This document shows, piece by piece, positions 46,100 through 55,498 of a stretch of DNA of 64,000 nucleotides. Each line of letters starts with the position of its first letter. Position 1 is the stretch's first letter. Where the stretch lies: positions 62,001 to 126,000 of the forward strand of contig NZ_JAPENM010000002.1 in the NCBI RefSeq assembly GCF_026342035.1. Reading direction: 5' to 3'. The position numbers and the translations under genes were made by a program. The DNA is from Aldersonia sp. NBC_00410. Lineage in GTDB: Bacteria; Actinomycetota; Actinomycetes; Mycobacteriales; Mycobacteriaceae. The notes under the pieces were generated by a model that did not search any database, was not told the origin of the DNA, and saw only the letters and a program-made list of their open reading frames with translations.

Positions 46100-47761
46100 T
46101 CAGGCCTGCGTGGGGGTCAGTTGTCGTGCGACTCCCTCGCACGACAGGGTGAATCCCTCGTAACCCTTGTCGACGACATCGGCGCAGATCTCCCGGTAGG
46201 CGGGAGCGCCGCCGAGGTAGACCAGGCATACACGCGGCTTGCCGGGGATGTTCGCGCCCATCCACCAGGAGTCGGTTCCGGGGAGCAGGGTGGCTTGGGC
46301 GAGCTCGTTCGCGTGGTCGACCCACTTGGTCTCGGCGTCGAGTGTCGGTTCCATGGTGTCGAGACCGTTCCGGCGAAGGTGGTCGATGGCGTCGGCGACG
46401 AAGTCGACGTGGTCCTCGATGGCCAGCGGCATGTTGTAGAGCACCGAGGGGCTCTGCGGTCCCGTGATGAGGAACAGATTCGGGAACCCGTGAATGGTCA
46501 GCCCGAGGTAGGTGTGCGGCCCGTCCACCCACTTGTCGGACAGCTTGCGACCATCTCGCCCGACGATGCCCATGTCCAACAGCGGCCCGGTCATGGCATC
46601 GAATCCCGTGGCGAGAACGATGACGTCGAAGTCGTAGTCGCCCTCGGCGGTGCGGACACCGTTCTCGGTCACCGCGGTGATCGGCGAACTGGCCACATCG
46701 ATCAGCCTCACGTTGTCCCGGTTGTACGTCTCGTAATAGTTGGTTTCGAACGGGGGCCGCTTCGTGCCATACGGGTGGTTCGTCGGCGACAGTTTCTCTG
46801 CCACGACAGGGTCGCTGACCCGCTCACGGATCCGTTCGCGCACGTAGTTGGAGACGGTGTCGTTGGCGGCCTTGTCGAACAAGACATCCTGAAAGGTGTC
46901 GATGAAGAACCGGAACCCGCCCTCGTCCCAGCATTCGTCGAAGATGCGGCGCCGGGTCTCGGGCGAGACCCCGAGTGCAGAGGGGTGTGCCTGGTCGTAC
47001 GGGACGCCGATGAACGAACTTCTCGCCACATCACGCACCGCCGGGTAGTTGGCCTTGACCTGACCGACCCGGACGGGGTCCGACGGGGCGTTCCCGAGCG
47101 GGGTGGCGTAATTGGGGGTGCGCTGGAAGACCGTGAGGTGACCGGCCTGCTTACCTATCTCGGTGATCGCCTGGATTCCGCTCGACCCGGTGCCGATGAC
47201 GGCGACCCGCTTCCCGGTGAAGTCCACGCCCTCATGCGGCCACTTTCCGGTCAAGTAGACCTCGCCCACGAAGGTGTCGATGCCGTCGAACTCCGGATTC
47301 TTCGGGACCGACAGGTTGCCGGCGCCCGAAATCAGGTAGCGCCCGGTGGAAACGGAGCCGTCCCCACTGCCGACCTGCCAGAGTCCGCGGTCATCGTTCC
47401 AGACCGCCGAGGTGATCCGCGTCGCGAACTCGATGTCATCGCGCAGGTTGAACCGGTCGGCGACGTGGTTCAGGTACGCCAAGATCTCGGGCTGCGAAGC
47501 GTACTTCTCGGACCACTCCCACTCTTGTTCGAGTTCGGCGGAGAACGAATAGGAGTAGTGGATGCTCTCGATGTCGCAGCGTGCGCCCGGGTACCTGTTC
47601 CAATACCAGGTGCCGCCCAGGTCGTCGCCGGCCTCGAAGACCCGGACGCGCAGTCCCATCTGATCGCGCAGCTTGTGCAGTGCGTACAGCCCAGCGAAGC
47701 CGGCACCGATGACGATGGCGTCGTAATCGGCGGTCGAGGTAGAGGTCTGCCCGGCAGTCAT
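46100..47761 (-). CDS. Baeyer-Villiger monooxygenase-like flavoprotein, copy 2
   Basis: 553 residues, same protein as 15294-16955, ATG at 47761. It has the FAD site GAGFAGLYALHKL, GGTWYWNRYPGARCD, NADPH site VIGTGSSGIQ and the same Leu-containing fingerprint FVGEVYLTGKWP. Both copies keep the Leu codon TTG, so the change predates the duplication. Gene dosage of the pathway is presumably doubled. Confidence 0.85.
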   Translation of the reverse strand: MTAGQTSTSTADYDAIVIGAGFAGLYALHKLRDQMGLRVRVFEAGDDLGGTWYWNRYPGARCDIESIHYSYSFSAELEQEWEWSEKYASQPEILAYLNHVADRFNLRDDIEFATRITSAVWNDDRGLWQVGSGDGSVSTGRYLISGAGNLSVPKNPEFDGIDTFVGEVYLTGKWPHEGVDFTGKRVAVIGTGSSGIQAITEIGKQAGHLTVFQRTPNYATPLGNAPSDPVRVGQVKANYPAVRDVARSSFIGVPYDQAHPSALGVSPETRRRIFDECWDEGGFRFFIDTFQDVLFDKAANDTVSNYVRERIRERVSDPVVAEKLSPTNHPYGTKRPPFETNYYETYNRDNVRLIDVASSPITAVTENGVRTAEGDYDFDVIVLATGFDAMTGPLLDMGIVGRDGRKLSDKWVDGPHTYLGLTIHGFPNLFLITGPQSPSVLYNMPLAIEDHVDFVADAIDHLRRNGLDTMEPTLDAETKWVDHANELAQATLLPGTDSWWMGANIPGKPRVCLVYLGGAPAYREICADVVDKGYEGFTLSCEGVARQLTPTQA

Positions 47762-47987
47762 GACGGTCCTTCCGTTGGGCCACCGAAGATCTGGGCGGCG
47801 AATGTGTCGCACCTAGGGCGGTGGGGGTGTCATCAAGCATTGCGTCGTCCACCCCGGTACCGCGCGGGGGAGATCACCCCACCGACTACCTGTGTTTCTG
47901 GTCCATCGAATCCGGACATTGCAGCGCACCGGTGTGAACAGCACTGGATCCGCTGAGAGACTCTCATCACCCGTGAAGGATGAGAGC

Positions 47988-48399
47988 ATGGCAACACAGC
48001 GGAAGTGTCCACAGGAGTTGAGGGAGCCGGCAACACGGATCGCCGTCGAGGCGCGGCGGGATCCGACGACGAAACCGGGCGTGCACGATTCCGAATTCCG
48101 TTCACTGCGAATGGTTTGGTTCACCACACGCGCTGGAAGTCGGTACACGTCGATTGTGTTCACCGAGGCATTGCGTCACTCGGGGGATCGCCGGCCCGAT
48201 CGGACCGTCGGGTATGCGTTCGGCACTGCCTCATGGAATCAGCTGTGGGACTGTACAAAACCGAGCTCATCGACGTCGGACAAGCTGGAGCGGGCGGGCC
48301 GACCTCACGCGAGACCGCGTCGTGGGTCGCCTGGTTTGGATATGCGACTGCACTCGGCGACCGACTCCCTGCCGCCAGTCGAGTACGGGCAGCGCTAAC
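47988..48399 (+). pseudogene. IS3-family element remnant, copy 2
   Basis: Second copy of the orfA start and broken orfB end at 17182-17593, between BVMO and LuxR-type regulator genes. Confidence 0.7.
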
Positions 48400-48487
48400 A
48401 TCAGCGGGTCACCTCGGTCGAGGTGGCGGTAGCCGAGAGACTCCGGCAAACCCCCGGCCGTTCAGTGCAAGAAACGAGCTGATTGCC

Positions 48488-50815
48488 ATGCCAGAAGCGA
48501 CCTCGACGCACTCGGCCGGTGGTGGGCGGGCCTCCCTGACCAGCTTCGTCGGACGACGTCGAGAGTTGTCCGAAGTGAAGAACCTGATGTCCGAGTCACG
48601 CCTGGTGACACTGACCGGACCCGGGGGTGTCGGCAAGACCCGTATCGCCCTCGAGGTAGCGGATCGATCACGCCGGGGCCTGCGCGACGGCGTCTGGATC
48701 GCCGAGCTCGCCAGCCTCGAGGACGAGTCACGTCTTGCACAGGCGATCGTCTCGGCGTTACATGTGCCGGACCAGTCCAACCGCCCCCCAGAACAGAAGC
48801 TGATCAGCTACCTACGCGAGAGGCAACTGCTGATCGTGCTGGACAACTGCGAGCACCTACTCGATGTGTGCGCGGCGTTGGTGGAAGTGTTATTGAACGA
48901 ATCTCCTGGCCTGCGAGTTCTCGCGACAAGTCGAGAGCCGCTGGGAATCGGCGGCGAGCACCTCTGTGTGATCCCGCCGCTGTCCAGCCCGCCCGCCCAG
49001 GAATCACACACCGCGAAAGCGATAGCGCACTACGAAGCAGTGAGCCTGCTGGTCGATCGCGCCCGCAACGTCCTGCCCGACTTCACCGTCACCGACGAAA
49101 ACGTCGAGGCGGTAGTTCAGCTCTGCGACCGGCTCGACGGAATCCCCCTCGCGATCGAACTGGCAGCCACACGACTGAGGTCGCTCTCGGTGACGCAGAT
49201 CGTCCACCGACTGGACAAACGCTTCAGCCTGCTTGCCGGTGGCAACCGGATGGCGATGCCGCGACAGCAGACCCTGCGCGCCCTGATCGACTGGAGCTTC
49301 GACCTCTGCACGCAGAGTGAACAACTCCTGTGGGCGAGGCTCTCGATCTTCCCCGGAACCTTCGACCTCGACGCCGTGGAGGAAATATGCGGGTTCGGCG
49401 CGCTGGACCCGGAACTCATCATCGATCTGCTCGACCGACTGGTAGCGAAGTCGATCATCCTCACCGAGCGCACCGGTGAGAGTGTTCGCTACCGGCAGCT
49501 GATGACCGTCCGGGAGTACGGCTCCGAGCTCCTCGGCGCATCCGGGGAATACCAGCAGCTCAAGGGCCGTCATCGAGACCACTTTCTCCGCAAAGCCGCC
49601 ATCATGGTCGACCGCTGGTGCGGCCCGGGCCAGGCCGCGGCACTGGCTGTCATGAAAGCGGACCACGCCAGCCTGCTCTCCGCACTCGAATGGTCTGCGA
49701 GCTCCCCACCGGAAATCGGATCTGCCGCGGAACTGGCCTCGTTGCTCAGGTACCACTGGGTCGCGGGCGGCTTCCTCAGTGACGGCCGCCGATGGCTGGA
49801 CCAAATACTTTCCGGTACAGTAGAACCCGCCGCACAACGAGGCAATGCGCTATGGGTTGCAGCATGGATCGCACTCATGCAGGGAGACCGCCACGCCGCC
49901 GCCTACTACCTCTCCGAATGTGAGTCCGTTGCTGCCGCACTCGAAGACAGCAAACTGTCCGCACATGCCATGCAATGGTCGGCGATACATCTACTGTTCT
50001 CCGGCGACACCGGGGAAGCAATCAAACTGTTCCGCCGATGCATCGACGTGCACACACGCTTCGGCGACACCGCATCAGTTCTCACGGGTCTCTTCCAACT
50101 CGCAATGGCACAGACATATCACCCCGAACTCGACGCAGCGCTGCAAACTTGTCGTCGCGCGATCAAGATGAGCAAGGACAACGGTGAACAGTGGAACCGC
50201 ACATACGCCCTGTGGATCACTGGGTTGTGCCACTGGCGCCTCGGTGAAATGGCACTCGCCAAGAAGGCGGCACTTCAAGCTCTCACGATGCAGCGCGAAT
50301 TCAAGGACAGCATCTGTACCGCACTGACCGTTGAACTGTTGTCCTGGATCGCCTCGTCGACAGCAGATTTCAAGACTGCTGCCGAACTCGCTGGTGCCGC
50401 CACCGCGGTCTGGACGGGACTCGGTACCGATGTTCAGGCCTTCGGTCCTCACCTCTATGCCGACTCCACCACTTCGGCGGCGTCGGTGATGCAACATCTC
50501 GGTGACCGGACGGTCTCGCAGCTCGCGCGGCAGAACGCATCGATGACAATCGACGACGCCGTAGGTTTGGCACTAGGCCACAGTTCACCCCGCCGTATCC
50601 GAGCATCCGTGAAGTCCCCGCTCACCAAACGAGAAACTCAAATCGCCAATCTCGTCGCTGATGGCATGAGCAATCGAGCGATCGCCGAAATGCTCGTGCT
50701 CTCCACACGCACGATCGACGGTCACGTCGAACGCATACTCGCCAAGCTGGACTTCGCATCACGCGCACAGATCGCCTCGTGGATCGCAACCCAGAAGACA
50801 CACGAGGCCAGTTGA
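48488..50815 (+). CDS. NB-ARC/TPR ATPase regulator with LuxR HTH, copy 2
   Basis: 775 residues, same protein as 17682-20009. The only base difference seen is C to G at 49798, changing a CTC to a CTG leucine codon (silent). Walker A GPGGVGKT, Walker B LLIVLDNCEHLLD and the C-terminal LuxR helix-turn-helix are all intact, so each BVMO operon has its own complete regulator. Confidence 0.85.
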   Translation: MPEATSTHSAGGGRASLTSFVGRRRELSEVKNLMSESRLVTLTGPGGVGKTRIALEVADRSRRGLRDGVWIAELASLEDESRLAQAIVSALHVPDQSNRPPEQKLISYLRERQLLIVLDNCEHLLDVCAALVEVLLNESPGLRVLATSREPLGIGGEHLCVIPPLSSPPAQESHTAKAIAHYEAVSLLVDRARNVLPDFTVTDENVEAVVQLCDRLDGIPLAIELAATRLRSLSVTQIVHRLDKRFSLLAGGNRMAMPRQQTLRALIDWSFDLCTQSEQLLWARLSIFPGTFDLDAVEEICGFGALDPELIIDLLDRLVAKSIILTERTGESVRYRQLMTVREYGSELLGASGEYQQLKGRHRDHFLRKAAIMVDRWCGPGQAAALAVMKADHASLLSALEWSASSPPEIGSAAELASLLRYHWVAGGFLSDGRRWLDQILSGTVEPAAQRGNALWVAAWIALMQGDRHAAAYYLSECESVAAALEDSKLSAHAMQWSAIHLLFSGDTGEAIKLFRRCIDVHTRFGDTASVLTGLFQLAMAQTYHPELDAALQTCRRAIKMSKDNGEQWNRTYALWITGLCHWRLGEMALAKKAALQALTMQREFKDSICTALTVELLSWIASSTADFKTAAELAGAATAVWTGLGTDVQAFGPHLYADSTTSAASVMQHLGDRTVSQLARQNASMTIDDAVGLALGHSSPRRIRASVKSPLTKRETQIANLVADGMSNRAIAEMLVLSTRTIDGHVERILAKLDFASRAQIASWIATQKTHEAS

Positions 50816-51865
50816 ATCCGGTTTGACCACCGCCACAACTAATTCGAGCCCCGGTCCGGTCCGCTCGGACCGCGTCGGAGCGCCGCACGGCCCCAGCTTG
50901 ATCGGATCCGCGCCAACTCTCGTCCGGACGTTGTCGGTGTGCACTGTGGCCGAGGATCACTCGAACCCGACCAATGGATGCCCGCCGTTGCCATCACACC
51001 GCCCTGAACACCGCCGAAACCGGCACCACAGAGCGTGTTTCCAGCGTCCGATAGAAATATGACCCCGGCCGTACCCGGTGAACACAACGACAAGACCTCG
51101 ACCCGCACGAGCTGCATATCGCCGAACTCCACGCCGGCGGCCACCCCTGCCCCGACAACGACGAGGCACGGCAACTATTCGCTCGACTCGACCGGGTGCG
51201 ATTCCTGCTCTGGATGAGCGCATAGAGCGGAGCTCCGGTCAATTTCAAACCCTTCCAAATATAATCTCCGCGGCCGGATATCGAACTCGTCAGCGAACTA
51301 CGTGCGGGTCCTCGTGGAACCAGGCGACAGCCACCACCGCATCTGTTCACGAGATGACAAGGCCCAGGCCGAAGGATCTCCACACGAGCGCTACCGCGAT
51401 CCGATCGGTCATCGAAGAACAGGGCTGCCGCGACACAGAGCCCTACCGGACAAACGCCGCTCCCGCTCAATCACCCAGATCTGTCCGCATCAAGAAACAC
51501 GGCAGCCGCTGACGCGACACCCGCGAAAAGCATTGCGCCGCCTCCGGCGTCGCGACGTGTGGCTGAGAAAGTTCGTCCGAGTCGCCCAATCCCACCATGC
51601 CGGGGGCCCGTCTCGTCAACCCACGCTCCGGGCCCTTCCGCGTGTCCTCCTCCGTCGCCCACACGCTCCGAGGAATTTTCACTCCCCCGACAGTTCCAGT
51701 CCCACAGTAGAACTCGCCAGGTGAAAACTCGCCGACGACGGCCCTGCACTCTCCGGGGTTGACCAGCCACCAAGACTTCTGCGGCACCCTGTGCCATTCT
51801 TGTTACTCGCAATAAGCAGTGGCACCCAGTGCCTTGATTCGGAAACGGCCGTTTCCCACGTTTGG
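50816..51865. other. no intact gene (duplicate of 20010-21059)
   Basis: Same content as copy 1: a coding-like remnant (DPHELHIAELHAGGHPCPDN) near 51098-51226 and nothing else recognisable. Confidence 0.35.
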
Positions 51866-52600
51866 CCCTATGGACTGCGGGAATTACATTTCCTTGATCG
51901 GAGAATCGAATTTCAAAACGCCCTTTGACCTGCGGCTTTACTGTGTGGTCCCGGCTGGGATCGAACCAGCGACCTTCCGCGTGTGAAATGGACACAACCC
52001 CAGGTGATTTCGGAATTAGCAGGTCAGACCAGACGCACCTCCCCCGACTGGACCAACTGGACCAACTGGACCGACCCGTTGGACAGATACTGGCCACATG
52101 GACACTCGACCAACACCCTGATCGGGTGACACCGAGTGCCGTGACACCGCGTGCCACGTCCGAACCGGGCCCACCTCGTGATGATCGAGACACTCGAGTA
52201 GTTCCCCTTGGCCGGTGCCGCACCGCATCGCCGTCACCACCGGACAACACCGATGCGCACGACCACCGATATCCTCTTTGCGACGGGGGACGCGCACCAA
52301 GGTTGAACTCGCCCTAGGCCGATGAACCCGGCCCGGACGAGCCAAGCAAACTCGAACCGCCGACCCCCACGTTCCCAGTGTATGCAGACAATCTCGCCAA
52401 ATTCCGCGGTTTCCCGCGGCGCAACGGACTGCTCAACTCAGCAGGCCCATCACGTTCCCGCCCGTCTCATCTCCCCCGCCACGTTTCGGCGGCGTCGGCG
52501 ACATTCTTGGGACACTGCACTTTTCCCTCCCACCGCCCGCGGCAAGCAATTCCACGACTGCCCGCTGCGCGGGGTGGCAACGGAGGCGACACGCCCGATG
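51866..52600. repeat. tRNA-Val-bearing repeat unit 6
   Basis: The tRNA-Val(CAC) 3' half is at 51946-51987 (minus strand). Left arm as unit 3; right arm with CCAACTGGA repeats, the ACATGGACACTCGACCAACA stretch, a second tRNA-like T-arm piece at about 52351-52390, and an end region (about 52460-52600, GTTTCGGCGGCGTCGG and GGGACACTGCAC) shared with unit 1 at 3985-4060. Confidence 0.8.
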
Positions 52601-53017
52601 CCGGCGTCTCCACCCGTCTACGGCGTCCGCACCCGACATTCGCTACGGGAGCACTCGCTCGGAATAGTGTTGGCGGGTTGTAACCCGGCGCTATCGATTC
52701 CGCTAGTTCGGGTCCGACCCAGGCACCCCACCCACGCGTCCTGGCGTCCACGCGTCCTGGCGTCCTGGCGTCCTGGCGTCGTGAGCTCGAAGTAAGGCGC
52801 CCGCTGAAGAATCCGCTCGCCCACAGTCCTGAGCACGTCGTCGCCGGTGAGGACGACACAGTTCGCTGGTGACGACTGCCCAAACCATGCGCAATGCCAC
52901 CATCGGGAGCGGTCGGTACGGAGCCAAATAGCTGCCGCGAACTCAGACCATGCAAGCGGCCACCGCGCCGTCACCGATATCGGTGGCGGCGCCCTGGTGC
53001 GTCTGGGCTCGGTGCGC
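52601..53017. other. short tandem repeats, no recognised gene
   Basis: Contains the GCGTCCTGG repeat cluster. On the minus strand a native-looking stretch SEFAAAIWLRTDRSRWWHCA, then WFGQSSPANCVVLTGDDVLR, runs from about 52960 to 52790 and reads into the repeats. I do not recognise it; it could be a gene remnant. Confidence 0.35.
52735..52780. repeat. short tandem repeat GCGTCCTGG
   Basis: Four copies of GCGTCCTGG with one GCGTCCAC interruption. On the other strand it reads as Gln-Asp-Ala-Arg-Thr-Pro-Gly-like repeats, a pattern of low-complexity DNA, not a protein domain. Confidence 0.8.
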
Positions 53018-53735
53018 TCACGGGTAGGGCAGCTGCTGCGAATGCCGGGCCGCCAGGAGCGCCGACATGACACCCACCTCGTTGCCCTGGTCGCGGATCA
53101 TCGCGAGCGTGGTCCGCTGCACCGGGGCCGACAACCCGGCACGGAACGCATCCTGGGCCATGACGGTGCCACCGGTGTGATGACGGATCATCAGCTGCAG
53201 AAACAGTGCCTCGGCGTCGACTCCACGTGCCTGCGCGAGCCGGGCGATCTCGGTGGTGCTCGCCATACCCGGCATCGGGGCGGCACCATCGCCGTGCCCG
53301 TCCCCGTCGTGCCCGTGATGGCCCGTGATGGCCCGTGATGGACGCACTCATCGGCGGCGGCGGCGTCATCGGTTGGTCTGCAAGTGTCAACCAGCCCTGC
53401 AGTGTCGCGATCTCGGCGTTCTGTGCAGTGATGATCTGATCCGCTATTACGCGGACCACGCCCCGCGGCAGCGTCTGCGCCAACAACACTGCCTGGGCGT
53501 GGTGCGCGGACATGTCCTGAGCGAAGGCGATGTCGGCCTTCGACATTGTCACCTCGACGCCGTCGGACCCCTGCTGCCACCAGGATCCGATCAGTACGCC
53601 GACCAGTAGCACCGCGACTCCCCCGGCCCAGCGGCAGAAGGTGCGGGTCCAGCGGCGTCGGCGCGGTGTCTCGAGAATCGACCGCCGCCGCGCGTCAGGA
53701 GCCGACAACGGTGTCCTGGTTCGCCGGTGCCGCAT
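53018..53735 (-). pseudogene. DUF305 membrane-anchored protein, out of frame by a tandem repeat
   Basis: The first frame starts near 53735, has a membrane segment WAGGVAVLLVGVLIGSWW and the first DUF305 motif IAFAQDMSAHHAQAVLLAQT, and runs to SASITGHHGP. The second frame carries the rest: APMPGMASTTEIARLAQARG, LQLMIRHHTGGTVMAQDAF and MIRDQGNEVGVMSALLAARH to the stop at 53018. They are separated by three perfect 10-bp repeats (53311-53340); with two repeats the frames join exactly (ITGHHGHDGDGHGDG). DUF305 proteins are periplasmic, metal- or copper-linked, ferritin-like. The gene overlaps the end of the propeller gene by 41 bp. Confidence 0.8.
53311..53340. repeat. three perfect 10-bp repeats GCCCGTGATG in DUF305 gene
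   Basis: GCCCGTGATG three times without interruption. Ten bases is not a multiple of three, so gain or loss of one unit switches the reading frame; removing one restores the DUF305 protein. Confidence 0.95.
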
Positions 53736-55239
53736 AGACGTTGTTGTCCAGCTGCAAGGTCATAAAGCCGTTGTCGGAGCACGTCACCCAGATCTGGTTG
53801 CCATGGAAGAACGGCGGCGACGAGCACCAGTCCGAGGACATGTCACCGACCAGGTTCCCGGCGCGCGGACCGAGCGCGACCGCCGGATCCATCTTGCCCT
53901 CCGCGATCGCGCGCGCGATCGAAGCGGAGTCGACGAGAGGAACGGCCAAGGACGACGATGCAAGCGCATGCGGGGAGTTCGTCAGCTCGGCGGTTTTGTT
54001 TTTCTGCGCGGGCGGGTTGTAGTACGCGATCTCGCGGACGTTTCGCGGGTCCCGTACGTCGAACACCCGAACACCGGAGCCGAACCACCCGCACGCCAGT
54101 GCCGTCGGATCTACCGGCCGGTTCGCGCTGCAGTAGTGCGAGTCGTACGCGAATGCGCCGCCGCCCATCGAACTTCGCACGTTGGAGTCGATGTTGTCGG
54201 GCAGGTTGATCTCGAGCTTGATCCGGTTGACCAGCTTGGCATCCGACGGGTTGGACACGTCGAACACCTTCACCCCACCCGATCCCGCCTCATCCGGGCT
54301 GAAGATGAACGGTTTACCGCTGTAGGTGACCGGAATGCTGTGCTGGTTGAACTGCCCGTCCTGCCACAGGTACGTGCCCAACTGCGGCACGACCGGATAC
54401 GGGTCGCGGCGCTGGATCGCGCTGATGTCGAGGATGGTGATCCCACTCATCACCGACAGGTACATCGTGTTGCCGTCCGGCGTGATCCCGAAACCGTGCT
54501 CGGACAGGCCCTGCACGCTCTGCCAGATGATGCGCGGGTTGGAGGGATCGGAGACATCGATCGCACTCATCACACCCGGCGCGACCCCGGAGGCCCAGTA
54601 CGTCCTGCCATCCGGAGAGAAGCCGCCCTCATGCGAGAGAAACGGGAGCGGCATCGTCAGGTCGGTCCCGGCGCGGGTATTGAGCAGTTTCGGGTGCGCG
54701 CAGTCGGAAATGTCGTAAACCGAGAAGTACCCGGCGCCCTCGATCATTGGCACAGCCGTCGCCGCGAGCAGTTTGCGTTCCTTGTTGACCTTGAGACTCT
54801 CCCACGTGCCGCCGACCATCGCGGGCTCACCCAACGTGGTCGTCGGCACGGGGTTTTTCGGGTCCGCCACGTCGATAACCTGCACGCCCTGCGGCTCGTT
54901 CAGCGAGGCGGGGAACAACGTGCCGGTATAGGAGCAGTGGTCGTAGTCCGCCGACACGGTGCCGGCGCCCTTGCCCTGATACTGACCGACCCGGGTCATA
55001 TTGCAGCGGTATCCCTGCATGCTGCGGCCGTTGTTGCGGTCCTCGGCCGGGACGTCACCCTGCAGTCCGGTCTCGGGCAGCGAACCCGGACCGCACTCCG
55101 CCCGGGCCGCCGACACAGTGCCGACATCACCGATCCAGACCGTCCCGGCGGACGCCGATGCAGGACTGCACAGCCCCATGGCCAGCGAAAGCGCCGCCGC
55201 CACAACCAAACCGCCACGCCGCATCCCGCCAGCCGGCAT
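53695..55239 (-). CDS. secreted beta-propeller (LVIVD-type) protein
   Basis: 514 residues from the ATG at 55239 (GGAAGG upstream). The N-terminus MPAGGMRRGGLVVAAALSLA, then MGLCSPASASAG, is a signal peptide with cleavage after ASA. Repeats of the LVIVD/YVTN type follow: GVQVIDVADPKNPVPTTTL, YFSVYDISDCAHPKLLNT, MSAIDVSDPSNPRIIW, GGVKVFDVSNPSDAKLVNR and GVRVFDVRDPRNVREIAYY, giving a propeller. Several cysteines and HSIPVTYSG suggest an extracytoplasmic binding role. The DUF305 gene is next and overlapping; the pair is common in actinobacteria. Enzymatic activity is not evident. Confidence 0.8.
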   Translation of the reverse strand: MPAGGMRRGGLVVAAALSLAMGLCSPASASAGTVWIGDVGTVSAARAECGPGSLPETGLQGDVPAEDRNNGRSMQGYRCNMTRVGQYQGKGAGTVSADYDHCSYTGTLFPASLNEPQGVQVIDVADPKNPVPTTTLGEPAMVGGTWESLKVNKERKLLAATAVPMIEGAGYFSVYDISDCAHPKLLNTRAGTDLTMPLPFLSHEGGFSPDGRTYWASGVAPGVMSAIDVSDPSNPRIIWQSVQGLSEHGFGITPDGNTMYLSVMSGITILDISAIQRRDPYPVVPQLGTYLWQDGQFNQHSIPVTYSGKPFIFSPDEAGSGGVKVFDVSNPSDAKLVNRIKLEINLPDNIDSNVRSSMGGGAFAYDSHYCSANRPVDPTALACGWFGSGVRVFDVRDPRNVREIAYYNPPAQKNKTAELTNSPHALASSSLAVPLVDSASIARAIAEGKMDPAVALGPRAGNLVGDMSSDWCSSPPFFHGNQIWVTCSDNGFMTLQLDNNVYAAPANQDTVVGS

Positions 55240-55498
55240 CGTCGCCACCTTCCACCCACATGTGGGCGGAGTGATCGCCGCCACATCGCAAAGTCCGGCG
55301 AGACTAGCAGCACATGTTGCGGCGTGTCACCGTCATCCCCCGACGGCCCGGTAGGAATCGATGGCCCGGTCGGAATCGGAGGCCCGCTGCAGCCGTTCAC
55401 ACCGCGGCACCGAGTTGGCTCAGATTGCGGCGCTTACCGACTCCGGCGTCGCCGAGTTTGTGCAGGTGTCGAACGTCTCGCGCCGGTATGGTCACGAG

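Larger units (their letters stand above)
42473..52007. repeat. 9.5-kb direct duplication, copy 2
   Basis: Matches 11667-21201 with two differences seen (42483 and 49798). It begins at the hairpin of unit 5 and ends 20 bp past the tRNA core of unit 6, beyond which unit 6 diverges from unit 3 but remains a member of the same family. Confidence 0.95.

Noticed and set aside
53271-53345. CRISPR-like or minisatellite array around the GCCCGTGATG repeats
   Set aside because: Only three adjacent 10-bp units without spacers, inside a gene.
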